A stretch of DNA of 35,909 nt from Priapulus caudatus (GCF_000485595.1 NW_014577188.1:160741-196649); one strand, 5' to 3'. Positions 1 to 12,634 are shown, numbered from the stretch's first letter. Numbers and translations are program-made. Notes: a model not told the origin generated them from the letters alone.

Positions 1-118
1 ATATATAATATGCAACACTCGGACTATATCAGAGTAGAGTACAATGATAGCTGAAAATAAAGTCCAATAATATTTCTCGATATTGTTATATAAGTACTTT
101 ATATGGCTTAATATAGAT

Positions 119-160
119 CAGAAGTAGATAATAAGAAACTATTCCTATTATCTACTTCTG
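119..160. repeat. 15-bp perfect hairpin upstream of the first exon
   Basis: The 15-mer at 119-133 (CAGAAGTAGATAATA) is the exact reverse complement of 146-160, with a 12-base loop. The match continues imperfectly outward. It lies about 115 bases before the splice acceptor of the first exon. No function can be assigned; it may be a small foldback repeat. Confidence 0.8.
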
Positions 161-274
161 GTATAGATCCACGGTTTCTCAAATGCGACGATTTATTTGC
201 GATTGTTGTATTCTCGGAAAAACGGCTGATGTGTTTGCATGTGGTTCAGCAGATTAACAATCATCTGTGTGCAG

Positions 275-764
275 GCGTCGTCACATGGACGTTGTCAGCT
301 CGGACACCCCCGATTCCGCAAACTACAAGTCGCTATCAACGAAGAAGCAATGGCGCAAGGGGTTACCGTTCCCGCGACACCGCGCTAAGCATCGCAAGAG
401 CGCCGCGATCACGTTAAATGACAACGAAGGCTTCACGCGATCGCCATCGAACCTTCCAAAACCTCTCGGCAGCGACGACCTCGGACGTCGCCGCCCGTCG
501 GCAGACTTGGTCGACGGGTTCGCACTTCACGTGCAGACGCTGTCGCCGACGTTTCCCGACTGGCCGACAACGGACCAGCTCGGCGGCTTCTCCGTCTGCA
601 ATCCGACACACAGCTTCTCGACGACGATGTCCGGCGACGGCGCCACCTTGCGGCGGTGTGAGCTGGGCGAGCACGGCGACCTGGATGCTTCGATTGAGAC
701 TTGTGTCGACGTGTCACCGGACACGGGGAGCGGCAGCAGTGTGACTAGTGACCGGAGAGCTTAG
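275..764 (+). CDS. Terminal coding exon of an unrecognised gene (3' part only)
   Basis: The open frame runs from an AG acceptor (GTGTGCAG, ending at 274) to a TAG stop at 762-764, about 163 codons. The first base completes a codon from an upstream exon outside the window. Three things support coding: the GC-rich island matches the exon limits, third codon positions are strongly GC-biased, and the DNA on both sides is AT-rich. The product is hydrophilic with no membrane segment. It begins with a basic patch (KKQWRKG, then RHRAKHRKS), followed by Ser/Thr/Asp/Gly-rich, probably disordered sequence with SPSNLPKPLG and TLSPTFPDWP. This looks like the cytoplasmic tail of a larger receptor or signalling protein, but I do not recognise the family. 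Two overlapping frames here are shadows. The acceptor's pyrimidine tract is weak, so the exon's left edge is less certain than its stop. Confidence 0.6.
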
Positions 765-1106
765 ATTACTGCCGCATATTCCGATCGATTGAAGCGAACA
801 CGTGTTAACAACATACGCCCGTGTGTTATTTCTCTGCATTCTCAGGCATCGGCAATCGGTTGTTGCTTAGAACTCCTACATATCGAGCGAGAGAAACGGG
901 AGTGAGCAGACAATGGGGGTGATTTCCTGTTATCGATACGTTCAATGTGGTGTGACTCTATAAGTGTCCTGTGCGTAGTGAGATATATTTTCTGATATCT
1001 AATTTTGATTTTCAGTTTAACATGCAAAATGACCAACTTCAGCGTCTAACGTTTGGATGATCGATTAATGACAGAAGGTCACACCTACAGGGGCTACCGT
1101 CCAGCC

Positions 1107-1398
1107 TGTTCTGCTAGCATCTATGACAAATACGACATACGCATATATACGCTCTCCTATGGCACTATTTGTTATAGGAAGATTCTTCCTATGACAGATA
1201 TTGTTGTATATGTATTGTGCGCATCATAGGAGTTTAGGAGCGCTATTATGAACGCAAGCAGTGAATTTCAGCTGTAAAGCGGAACGAAGTTTACTCGCCA
1301 ATATTTGTCATAGGAGGAATCTTTCTATGACAAATAGTGTCATAGGACAGCGTATATGCGTAATACATGTCGTATTTGACATAGATGCAAGCAGAACA
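1107..1398. repeat. Long inverted repeat with nested small palindromes (foldback/MITE-like)
   Basis: The left arm (about 1107-1203) and right arm (about 1299-1398) are reverse complements along nearly their whole length, with scattered substitutions and a few indels. Both carry the blocks TCTATGACAAATACGACAT, GCATATA-ACGCT and CCTATG-CACTATTTGT. Within each arm a smaller near-palindrome around GGAAGATTCTTCC adds a second hairpin. The spacer is about 95 bases. There is no open reading frame, so it would be non-autonomous if mobile. Confidence 0.75.
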
Positions 1399-2546
1399 TG
1401 TTGCCACGTCAGAGATGTCGTCATTTCTCTCGTATTTTAGTTCATATATAGGTTGATGGGTAGAGCGTAATACGTTGACATAGCACATTCGTCTGTGGTA
1501 CTTATGTAGATATAATATTATATGTTATTAAACGTCGCTACTCGATCGGAATGACGCCTATTTTACCGTTTGTTATTTCGCATTATTTAATTCATCGACT
1601 TATCTTGAGGCTCTCAGAGACAGGAAATTAATGACCATGGCGAAGAAAAATGTGGGAAATAATTTGCCTTGGCATCCTTCGTGATCGGAAAAAATAACAT
1701 GCCGCAATCTGCCTTACGCTTTAGGAATCTCTTTGACAGCCGGTACAGATTTACATATTCCACAGCAGAGATCTGACGAGCTAGAAGCATAACAAATCAA
1801 TCAACGCAATCGTATATTGATGTACGAATCCTCCAGCGCCGACACCGCTCGCGTATTCGCATCGCTTCAAAGGGTAAATTTTTCGCGTCTATGTGATATT
1901 TAAATTTCGTCGCAATTGCGAAACAATCGGTCGTGTGGCGGGAAAGCTGTGCGGCGCGAATGCATGTTTTAAACGTAATGTGGTTAACCCTATACTGTCG
2001 TCGGGCGGCTTTCTGTGTTATGCACGTCTTCGCCATGCCAATGACACCAGGCTCGTTTTTTGCGTAAACAATGTAAACAGGGCGTTTGTATCGCTAGAAT
2101 GTTGCGCAGCCCCCCCTCCCCAGCATAGGTGACGCTTTTCGTTACTTTTTATTGCATTTCTACTACACGTTTACACCTACTGTAAAATTCCGTTTGCATT
2201 TCTACGGTCGTTACTTTCGTTTTATGTTGCGTTTTTAGAGAAACTCGCAGTTGCTGAACTTTCGTGATGACGTATAGTTGCGTTTCCGCCATTTGGCTAC
2301 TGCAACGTCGCGTGCGTTCGTTATTTTACCTTTGTATCGTCACGTTTGATTTCCCCCCAAATCTATGCCTCGCCGTTATAATAAAATAACGTATTACAGT
2401 TTCAGCACGTGAATAGTTTACCTAGTATTAATATTATAGTACACCGATGCGGGTACCGAGCAATAAATAATACGTGCTAATGAAAGAGTAGTCGACCTCG
2501 AAAAGTATATCAAATAAGAGTAATTTTCATAATAAAAATAGAAAGG

Positions 2547-2612
2547 ATAATAATAATAGAGTAATAATAATAATAATAACAAATACAAAAACAACAATAA
2601 CAATATTAATAA
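2547..2612. repeat. Imperfect TAA/CAA trinucleotide repeat
   Basis: A run of TAATAATAA-type triplets grading into ACAACAATAACAA and ending in AATATTAATAATAT. It is low-complexity only; the leucine/tyrosine-rich frame across its reverse strand is an artefact. Confidence 0.8.
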
Positions 2613-4184
2613 TATCTGCGAGAAGAAGTTAGTGAAACTTATTTACGCAAGGAATAACGTGGGAACGGAGCAAGCTGTAACGCTGGCAGAATAATGAGAA
2701 CATGAAACATAACGCGGCGTATTTCATGGCCGTATGTGGGTTAGCCGTTTTGCCGATTGTGAAGTTATTGGATTTCTAAACGCAATTTAGCCACTTTGTC
2801 TAGATGCGCATGGACGTGATTCAGCATCACAGAACGACTGCATGCGTTGGCGCTTTGATGTCTTTACACAGAGAAGATAGATTTCCTATAAATTATAATG
2901 TGCTGGTAGATGGTCGGAAAAAATTTTATTACACTAATTGCCCGTTTGATGCACCCATCGGCGAACAGTCGCAAGCGTACGCACCTCATGTTGTCTCATA
3001 GTTTCTGGAGGCACTTTAGTTAATTAGTTCCTGTCTTAATTAACGGACACGCAAGTTTCTGTGCCCCATGCACAGACACAGTTTCTTACATTCGTCGTCG
3101 TGTTAAGTTACTAATATGATTTGCGGTTGTCACTCATGGATGCAAGCACAATCTGTATTGTAATAGACAGCATAAAAGGATAGGCAGGTGTGCATAGCTT
3201 TGGCCTGCTATTTCGCGGTAAAATCTGTCTGGGAATCTCGCGGCTGCCGTCATATTTGCTCTAGGGCTTTGTGGAAGAAAAATCATGACAATGCGCACGC
3301 ATCACGCTCAATACAAACACGCACTTACGATGACTTTGCGTTTCGTCTGCCGCGTGTGTTATTGTATATCGCGTGCGCTAACGTTTGATTAACTGTAATG
3401 GTTTATTGTTCAATCACCATACTCGTTCCGAAATTAAGCATCGCAGCTGATCTTCGTCGCTGGCAAAAACGTATCAAAGGTTGTCATCACAAATCATGGA
3501 TTGAATATATCTGTTGGGGATATATCTGTACAGAGATCTTGCTCGCGGTTATTGCGGAACGAAAATAGTGGACTTTTACTAAGATCACTTGGTCACGAGA
3601 TGGCACCTAAATGGGTTGGACCAGACTTAGCGGGGACAACCCGGCATGCTATTTCGTGAGTGGGGCCACATCTAGGGTGCCTCCGCGCGATCGAATTGTG
3701 AGTCCTGGAATGCACAGAGATGTTTTCCATACAGGATAAATAAGCGATGAAGTATTTTATTGGTCGGCAGGCAAGTACAAAGGGTGTTACGTAAGACACC
3801 TTCTTACAGTACGATGCCCATGCAGTAACGCACAGGTTACCTAATCTTACGAGGCAGAACCAGAAGTAGGAAGAGATTGGTATATAGAATGCGCTTCCTG
3901 AGAACACGTGGCTGCTATAATGAAATGAGTATTTCCGGCGCGTTTGAGCGACACACCCGGTGCTACTGCAACCTGCCTTTCGGGCCTTGCGTGTGCTCGG
4001 TGGATCTGTCTCGCATATTATTGATACTGAACAGAGATTGTCCATCAAGCCGGCTGCAAGACGTGGCATATACACGGACACGCCACACGTCGCTGCATTA
4101 TAGGTGATCCGGTGGAGCAACAGCTGGTAGGTGGCGCTGGCGTCCTACTGAAATTACATCACAACAGACGATGTGATTATCGCA

Positions 4185-4452
4185 TAATCATAATATAATA
4201 ATTAATATATAATAATTAATATATAATACATAATATAATAATTAATATATAATACATAATATAATAATTAATATATAATACATAATATAATAATTAATAT
4301 ATAATACATAATATAATAATTAATATATAATACATAATATAATAATTAATATATAATACATAATATAATAATTAATATATAATACATAATATAATAATTA
4401 ATATATAATACATAATATAATAATTAATATATAATACATAATATAATAATAA
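4185..4452. repeat. AT-only tandem satellite, 26-bp unit, about 9-10 copies
   Basis: The unit ATAATAATTAATATATAATA plus CATAAT repeats head to tail almost without change. The first two units are shortened (they lack the CATAAT part) and the last is truncated. Near-identity of the copies points to recent expansion or homogenisation. The array has no G on this strand and is extremely AT-rich. Confidence 0.95.
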
Positions 4453-6130
4453 TATACATTGGCGCGCATAAACTAACCTACAGCCGGGGCCCTGCAAGGA
4501 TTTATTTATTGGATACATACATCTGGGTAAAGACAAGTAGTTTTAACCCACGTCGTTTGGCTGCTGTATGGTATTAGCTACATTTGAGTACGGTTATGGT
4601 GCTATATAGTGTTGTCAGGCCTGTGCCTTATGTAGTATAACTGATGTGTCCTGACTCCTGATGACGTTCTCTTGCTACAAATCTTTCTGAGGCATGGTCG
4701 AATCTGTGTGTCGTGTTCTGTTGAGTAGACTTTCTAAACATCCTGTACTTCCGCTGTAAGCTTACCAGTGCCATTCATTTTACTGTGCCGTGGAATTTTC
4801 ATCGCGATTTTAATTGACTACAGAACGATAATCTATTCTTCTTTCTAATGCAAATATGGCGTGAAACGTCTGAAAGATTTTTTTAATCAAGTAAAATTTA
4901 CAATGAAAACGTAGGCCTACGAATAAAAGAATATTGATTATTCGTTTCTAAAAAGCGGCACATTCACCACTCTCGTTTATGTTTATTTTCCTTGCCTGTA
5001 ATGGCCTCGCACGTGAATGTGCCTATTTAATTTATAGTCTATCTCGACTGATGATTGAAAAATAATTGTCTGCAATTTCCCTTTCCTGGCATATACTAGG
5101 AAGAAATATGTATGGTCGATGTAGGGGCATGTCATCTCTACCCAAATCTTATATATTGTGCAGCAAGTTTAGGAATTCGGTTCCGAATTCTGTGTGTTAA
5201 TGGTTTTTCGTATACTAAAAATGTTAGGTATCTACAAAAAAATGTTATAATATATATATATGCCATCTGAATGCCTCTGTGTCACATAATAAGACTTTAG
5301 ATAAGAATATTAAAAAGTTGGCATGCGCTCTTGTGTAAGCGTGTTTAGCAAGCTCCTGACTATAATTATAAATAACAATTAAGTATTAATCGACTTCCCG
5401 GCTAATTTCCTCCTCATTGTAGCATATAGAGACATGTCTTAGTCTCAATTTCACAAAATTATTTATAGCTGAGCTCGTTAATTGTTGCACTCATGTTACA
5501 TGTAGCCGAGCTATATGTTCGCGAGCGCATTATCTTGGATTTCTTTCGGTAAATCTAAGATGACCAAACTGGAACATGTCTATGAACATGAACTAAACAT
5601 GTGGTACATTCCGTAAAGATTGGGTTGTTCTAGTTGCCATCTCAACACTGACATGTTGCGCCACCTACTGGTTAGACAAGTTCCCTGTGATATTTATGCA
5701 TGAAAAGACGATAAATTAAAATGCGTCTAATTGCACTGCATGCCTACTATATCATGGTATGCTTTGATTGGAGGAAATGTCATCGACATGACATACACAC
5801 CGCGCATCGGTACCTATATAGTGGGCACACATATGTAACACGTGGAATACACATTACACCAGTAATATTCCCTGATTCCACCCCAGCGTTTTCATCAGGA
5901 AGTCGATACTTTGTCTAGGAAAGCACCATAGACGCTAAATATAACGATATAATGAGACAAACCATTTAATCGCTGCTTCGCCGTTTCCAGTAGGCAATAC
6001 CGCTGTCCTACATAAACCAAGTTTGCTTAAATTCTTACTGTACAAATCGTAGTTCTATTATAACCAGTGTGTAATAAGTGTAACCAGTATATAAAACCAG
6101 TAATAAGTATAAAACCAGTAATAAGTAAAC
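4453..6130. other. Intergenic DNA, no gene recognised
   Basis: AT-rich unique sequence. The open stretches are short and lack coding bias. A palindrome-like GAATTCGGTTCCGAATTC lies near 5174. Nothing else can be supported. Confidence 0.45.
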
Positions 6131-6132
6131 CA

Positions 6133-6182
6133 GTGTATAATATAGATATTATATATCTCTATATAATCTCTATATTATACAC
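6133..6182. repeat. AT-rich hairpin after short ACCAGT repeats
   Basis: GTGTATAATATAGA at the left pairs with the reverse complement ending at 6182. Just upstream, 6062-6133 contains several copies of a short ACCAGTAATAAGTA-like motif in direct orientation. Confidence 0.6.
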
Positions 6183-6261
6183 TACTCATATAATTAATTA
6201 ACAGAACGTCGACACGGCAACAGCGCGTTGCGAACCGGGAGAAGAACTCACTAACAAACGT

Positions 6262-6545
6262 AATTATGCGTGCGCATATGCGCACGTACACGCATGCACC
6301 CACGTATACGCATTCACGCACGTACACGCATGCACGCACGTATACGCAAGCGTCCACGTACACGCGAGCGTGCATATACACGCAAACGTGCATCTACACG
6401 TGGGCGTGTTCACACACGCACGTATGCAGGGGCATGAATTCGCGCACATACACGTATATTTGCACGTATACATGCGGGTGAGCACATACACGCAAGCGGG
6501 CTGGTTCGCGCATGCGCATACACGTAATCGTTCACGTACACCGGT
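6262..6545. repeat. CA/GC minisatellite (ACGTACACGCATGCACGC-like)
   Basis: Imperfect units of about 12-20 bp built from ACGTACACGC, ATGCACGC and ACGTATACGC. Related but more divergent units continue at about 6650-6735. All frames stay open here because the repeat has few stop codons, so the His/Thr- and Cys/Val-rich translations are artefacts. Confidence 0.85.
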
Positions 6546-6610
6546 GCGCGTGATTTTTTTTCCTATTGTTCTTGATTGACCTAGGAAAAAAAATCACGCC
6601 ACCGGTGCAC
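6536..6610. repeat. Near-perfect 29-30-bp inverted repeat with A8/T8 stem
   Basis: The left arm 6536-6565 and right arm 6582-6610 are reverse complements, differing by one indel and one or two substitutions. Both contain CACCGGTG followed by CGTGATTTTTTTTCCTA or its complement. The 16-base loop is TTGTTCTTGATTGACC. It sits between two parts of the CA/GC minisatellite and may be a small insertion that split it. Confidence 0.85.
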
Positions 6611-6779
6611 ATAGCTGGAGACATTAGTTCCCGGTACGAAGCGTATTACGCACATACTATTTACACGTATGCGAGTACATCCACAGAGACGGGTGCACGA
6701 CGCGTGTATTTGCACGCATGCGCGAGCACACTAGCGGAACACGGGGTGCACGGCTATAGAGAAATCTGGTAGGTATAAC

Positions 6780-9700
6780 ACCTCGGGTAGTCCAGTGACC
6801 ATATGTCGACACTGTCATCTTGCTTCTGCGCTTGTGCACTTGCCTGAGTCTGTTCTCAAGCTAAAGCGATGCGAATCGAAACCTCAGATGTTATTGCCAC
6901 GGAAGCTCTCGTCAGCGTCCTTGCCTGACGCGTATATAGTGTTGTTATTTCAAGACTCATTGAGCGCGAGCTGCCAGTAGCAGGAGTGCCGTCTGAGCTG
7001 GTGGGAGCCGGCTTAACGCCTCCCCGTCGAGTTTGAATCAGTATCCAGTCAGAGACCGATCTGTGAGCATCATTTGCAGTCGCTCTTTGTGTGTGGCGTT
7101 TCGCTAGTCACAGAAACCCGTAAAAGCAATCAGCAGAATGCAGGACTAATTTATCTGTACATATGATATATTACAATATATCAATAGTTATAGATATAGT
7201 GATATTATATCCTGCTAAAAATGATTGAGTTGCCATTTCATACCTTTGAATAAAAAAAAATCGAAGTCCCTTTACTTTCATTATATTTCCCCTTATACAT
7301 TAAACATACTTTTAGATAGCTTTTGGTTTCCTACTTGCAATGTAAGCCCCCTAACCTTTAAGGACCTTATCTCCACCGAACCATATAGCGCACTACAACT
7401 ATCGAAGACGTTAGCCCTCTGTTGGAGATCTTGACCTCTGTGTAGGGCGACTTCTGGTGTCAGTCCTACAGTAGGCGGGTCTGGTCGTGACATGAAATGT
7501 TGCCGTAAACTGTATCGTTATTGGCGTTTTGGTTGATATCACGGGGAAATTCGTATCGGATCTACACATAATACCGCTATTATGTAATAATCATCTATTA
7601 GCTTTGCTTAAAAAATGAACTTTCTAATAATGATGTACGGTTGCTATTACATATAGCTACACGTAATAATGACCTTATGTAATAACATCAACAACGACGG
7701 CAGTACCGATAACAACGACGTTAACAATTATTTACTTATTTATGGGATTAATTTTATTATTTTTGGAACTCACTTCTTCATTTTACAAAATCGATGAGTA
7801 GTTTACAAGGAATTAAGTAGCGTGATTGATGACACATCATTCGGTGTGATCTTTAGGATTTCCATAATCATTTATTTGCATACATGTTAGTTTCATTAGT
7901 AATGACTCATCAAACTGCTCTATTAGAACACTCGCTGAATAGAAAGTACAAGCGTGTCGATTTTCAATTAAACATTTATCTTACTACCAAAATTAACATA
8001 ATAACTTAAATATTAAAACATGGGATTAATTATAATGTCGACACTAATTATGTCATTAACTATTTTCCACTTTCTCACAGGGCGGCACCACTGTTTAATG
8101 ATGTTAGGCGTTTGCATCGCAGTGGCCTAGCTCAATGAGTAATATACACTGAGTTAATTGTATATAATAACATTACATAGTATTATAAACGTTTATGTAG
8201 TATTACGACATATTATAACAGTTATTATATGCAGCTCAGTAGTGATGTACAGCCGTGGAGGACGTCCATAGGCAGCAGACATGAATAAGCATTAAACAGA
8301 AATTAATTAAAAATACTCAGAGAGTTTCGGCGAGTACACAGCATACACTTTATTCATGTCAAAACAACCATAGAATCAAGGTCCAGACGCTGCTCAAAAC
8401 TTTTGCCAGCTACGTTTTGCGCATTTCCAGCATGTAGTCGGTTATATGGGAAGTCCTTTTCATATGCAAAAACAGCGGACCGGTCACCATGGCTACGCCA
8501 CTTGACGGAATGGCACAATTACGCGATAAGACAAATCTTGCTTTATATTCTTTCTAGATGTCCAGACGTCCTAGATCTTCCTTGCCTGCTTAGTGCAGTT
8601 TGGAGCAATCTAGTGCCGAATATAACCACGCAATAAAATCAGAAAATGGCATTTTCCAAAGATGAAATAGTGCAACATTGATGAACAATTAGCACAAAGC
8701 TACTGTAGTGTGCCCCCTGTAGGTCTTGCTGCGTACATTTAGTTATTACACTAGAGTCGTTGCCTCGGTGCGCCCTCTATTGAACCGAAATAATAATACA
8801 ACGCTATGTAGCTAATTAAGCATCATAGAATATACTTTTGATGTCTACGGTAAGCAGTGTAATATATGTTGCTGATTGTAACAATCAAGTTATTATTGCG
8901 TTATATATATTAGCCAAGCATACACATACACACAATGCAATTCATACACATCACAAAGAGTTCACATATGTTATAAAAACCTATACAGCGTTTTCAATGG
9001 TGGGTTTACTTTCTTTTAAATACGTGTGGGATAAAACGTTTCCGTTTTTGCGAGGGCAAGTACTTATAGTCGCTTTGCCTTGTCCGTAGAACATTTACCG
9101 AGGTACCATTAGTAATATAAACGTAACTGTGATTCAATGTATATGTGACGCAGCCAGTTGATAGATTCGTCAATAAATGTGTTATTACTGTTTATCTTAT
9201 TCCATTTCTGATTTCAGGAAAATTTGCAAAAAATATATAAGAAAATCTTCCAGGTGGTCGAAACACAAAGGCATTGCAGCAATTGAGAAAAATGCCAACT
9301 CGTTTGCGGAGAGAGAAAAAACAAGTGAACGAGCTCCGACGCTAAGAAAAAATTGAAAACACTACATTGAACAAGTAACACACTCTAGTGATATCATCGA
9401 CGACCATGACAAGAATTATTCCGATAGCTTGATATGAACTCTTTGTTCAACCCCGCTGGTGCTAACTACGATGGAGCTGGTAAAAATTGTGGAAAGAAGA
9501 AAGAAATGCAAAATGTCTCAATTAAAAATAATGCAGGCTATATAATATAACATATCACTTTAAGTTAAACAATAAGATTTTCTTAGAAGTTTCTGTTTTT
9601 GATTCTGCAATGATTAACAGCGTTTCTAAGTGCACGTTATTTTGTCCAATATTGAGCGGGATTAGATCATTTATTAGCTGCTATTCTATGCTTAGTTGTT

Positions 9701-10170
9701 GATTTCAGACACGGACACGCACGTCAATCCATTATGATTATGTAGATGTACAGAATCTTTTGTTACATAACACGTGCCAATTACGAGGGCGAGAGTGCCA
9801 CCGCAATTTGATCTGCATAGTTACATGTCGGGGATAAAAACAGTTGGTTTGTTTGGTGGAAGAGACGGGTCCGCACCTATTCCAGTAACGAGAATGGCAG
9901 TTTATCAATGAGAGTTAAATAATAAATTATATCCGTTCAGCCAGGCAGAGGTCCCCCATCGCCGCATCCGCAAGTTGGGCCAAAGCCAACAACCGTACCC
10001 TGTAAAGCAACCCCCTGTGAGACAGAAACCTAAGCAATACAATGTTCGATACCGCATACCTATAACGAGGAAACCGAAAAAAACGTTATTTGTATTTATT
10101 AGCAAGGCAGGCAGGAGCCAGGCTAACCTAAACGAAATTAAACATCGTCGTTTGGTCAACATCAGACGAT
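6780..10170. other. Intergenic DNA, no gene recognised
   Basis: Mostly AT-rich unique sequence. Open stretches do not exceed about 83 codons and none has a recognisable domain or matching splice sites. The segment 9220-9520 is A-rich with a short frame beginning MNSLFNPAGANYDGAG (about 9435), too weak to call. Confidence 0.4.
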
Positions 10171-10174
10171 GTCG

Positions 10175-10188
10175 TACACACACACACA

Positions 10189-10266
<78 letters not shown>

Positions 10267-10269
10267 AGA

Positions 10270-10313
<44 letters not shown>

Positions 10314-10360
10314 ACACACACACACACACACACCTACACAGGACACTCCACACACACACA

Positions 10361-10425
<65 letters not shown>

Positions 10426-10452
10426 CCACACACACACACCCACACACACACG
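10175..10452. repeat. Compound microsatellite (AC)n-(AG)n-(AC)n
   Basis: A long (AC)n run with one interruption is followed by about 50 bases of (AG)n and then a second long (AC)n run with a few AAC and CCC interruptions. All the long frames translated from it are artefacts of the dinucleotide repeat. Such arrays are often length-polymorphic. Confidence 0.97.
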
Positions 10453-12264
10453 TGCTAGCGTGCTTCTGCCCCATATTTTTTTGACTCGTTCAACGCATTC
10501 AGCTCCTTAGTATTGAACAGAGTGACACCGATGTCGTTATCGTGCGCTATTCTGAGCCAGGATAGCATATGCCGCTACACGATGCCGCAATCCTGGGCTA
10601 ACAGAGACGGGTGAAGTCGCGCAGGAGGGCCAGGATCTTACCGAGATAATTCTACGTGAATGACTACCCGACGGTTACCCGCGGATCGGCCATGGCTAGA
10701 GCACGATTCACATGTAGGTACGTCACACTTGCGCGGCTGCGTACGCGAGAAACATTTAGCACGGTAGCAGACGCGTTATCTGATTTTTTAGCCCAGTCAA
10801 ACACGAACAGGATGTGTGACCACAGTTAGAGTGAGATCATGCTGTTTATTCCGTAGACTGTACTGCGCTGACACATCGTGTATTCGTCGCGTTCGCGCTT
10901 TTAAATTCGATGACGTCGTATAACGGTAGATTCTCTGAGAAAACATATCAGCACAATTTCTTACATTACTAAGGGAACGAAAAACGTAATCTCGGGCTGG
11001 CACGCGCTAGATAGATTCACGCTACTCGCTACGGCCAGAATATCGACCGATTAGTGCAGTACTATAATTGACTGATATTAACACTATTACGTGTAAAATA
11101 TAATTATTCCCTTCCCTAAATTATTCTGAATACGTCTCGATATATGAATTCAAGTGGGTTGAAGTGCGCAACTCCCCTCAGCTGATTTATTATACAGATG
11201 AATAAGTCCCAGGCAAATATTTATTTCGCTACTAAAACAAACATCATGTACTCGTGCGTCCACTTGCGAACGATCTGTATGTACCCTGTCGCTCATTCAC
11301 CAGATACAAAATTCATGGATTAACCTTATCACCGCACTATGCGTCTAGCATTTCTATTGGCGTCTATCTAAAATAATCACTTATATAATCACTAATCAAT
11401 AATAAAATCAATAATAAATCAAATAATATAATATATATAATATATATAATATATAGATATACATATATATATATATATATATAATTATATATAATATAAT
11501 ATATATAATATTATATAATATATCAAAAATAATCAATAATCACTAAAATAGTCACGTACATGCTTTTCAGAATTTGCACTATGACCTCAAACAGTTATAG
11601 CAAATTATTCGTAGAAGAACTCGGGTTCTTTATTTGCCTCGCCACAACCAAGGTTATGACAACGTAGGAGCAGTTATCCAGTTCTCCCCCTTACGGACAT
11701 GTACCGCAGCATACAGGCAGACATACTCTGGTAGCCACGTTCTTGATAAACGACTATACTGTACACCCGTGTTCATTCTAGATACCTGTGTGGGATATCG
11801 TCGTCTATATTATGTATGGTAAATAGTGCCTCTGCCTCCGTATGTCTTTCCTTTTGCAAACCGTTTAAGGCGCAGATTGTGGAACGAAACCAATACTCAC
11901 CGGTCAGTTTTCATTGACCGTCGTCCATGCTCGAAACGGTTTATAGTTAAGGCCTACTTTACGATTTGTCGATATTGACACTTGGCCTGCAATGGTTTTG
12001 TATTTTTGAATTGGGCTTTCATTGTTTATGGCGGTTGTCGTTTCAAATTCCTTTTCTCGAGCGGTATTATGAGCTGCAATGCCTAGAATAATCAGATATA
12101 GACTATAGAAAATAGTGAATGAACTATCACTAGTAAGCATGACTATCTCTCCCTGCTCAGCGAGTATGCAGTTTAGCAGATTGGGGATTACACCAATCCG
12201 CTTGCAGCTTCTTATCAGCTGCTATAGAGGGCGCAAATTATTCCCGCCATGCGTACTGGTATCC
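10453..12264. other. Intergenic DNA, no gene recognised
   Basis: Unique sequence plus an AT microsatellite at about 11391-11540. No open frame shows coding bias, a recognisable domain or credible splice sites. Confidence 0.4.
11391..11540. repeat. AT-rich simple repeat (AATCA and TATA units)
   Basis: AATCAATAAT-type units pass into a long (AT)n/(TATAATA)n stretch and back into AATCA units, giving a rough symmetry around about 11465. Confidence 0.85.
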
Positions 12265-12634
12265 TTAACGGCGGCCCTACGTCACGCATTTGCTTTGGGC
12301 GACAGGTCGCCGAAGTGTCCGCGCCCTATCCCTGTACATTGGTATAGCAAGGGATCTTCGACAGAGCAGTGCCACCACGTTAAAGTAGCGAGGGTGCAAT
12401 TTTCGATGCACACCTTTTCTGTAGGAATGCCACGCTCCAAATTAAATGATTAACGACGCCCCTACGTCATTTGCTTTGGGCGACAGGTCGCCGACGTGTC
12501 CGCGCCCTATTCCTGTACATTGAAATAGCAAGGGATCTTCGGCAGAGCAGTGCCACCACATTGAAGTAGCGATGGTGCAATTTTCGTTGCGCACACTCTG
12601 TAGGCACGCCACACTCCAAACTAAATGCTTAATC
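12265..12634. repeat. Tandem duplication of a 181-185-bp unit
   Basis: Copy 1 (about 12265-12449) and copy 2 (about 12450-12634) align over their full length. Both start TTAACG-CG-CCCTACGTCA, then share GCTTTGGGCGACAGGTCGCC, CAAGGGATCTTCG-CAGAGC and AGTGCCACCAC. They differ by scattered substitutions and a few small indels. The unit is GC-richer than its surroundings and contains the short hairpin GGCGAC-AG-GTCGCC. No conserved reading frame spans both copies. Confidence 0.9.

Larger units (their letters stand above)
765..4184. other. Intergenic DNA, no gene recognised
   Basis: The stretch is AT-rich and holds a long nested inverted repeat (1107-1398), a TAA/CAA-rich simple repeat (about 2547-2612) and a possible AATAAA polyadenylation signal near 2380 that I cannot tie to the gene ending at 764. 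A 175-codon open stretch on the minus strand at 3593-4120 has no recognisable domain and no clear coding bias. I see no exon. Confidence 0.5.

Noticed and set aside
414-744. Alternative frames over the first exon, both strands
   Set aside because: Only the 275-764 plus frame has an acceptor at the GC-island edge and GC-biased third positions; the others are shadows.
3593-4120. 175-codon open stretch on the minus strand
   Set aside because: No recognisable domain, unusual Cys/Ser/His-rich composition, no coding bias or splice context; likely chance or a degraded repeat.
9220-9520. Possible exon or retro-copy with MNSLFNPAGANYDGAG
   Set aside because: The frame is short, interrupted by stops upstream and lacks a donor or recognisable family.
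9905-10510. Several long open frames in both strands
   Set aside because: They are translations of the (AC)n/(AG)n microsatellite, which has no stop codons.
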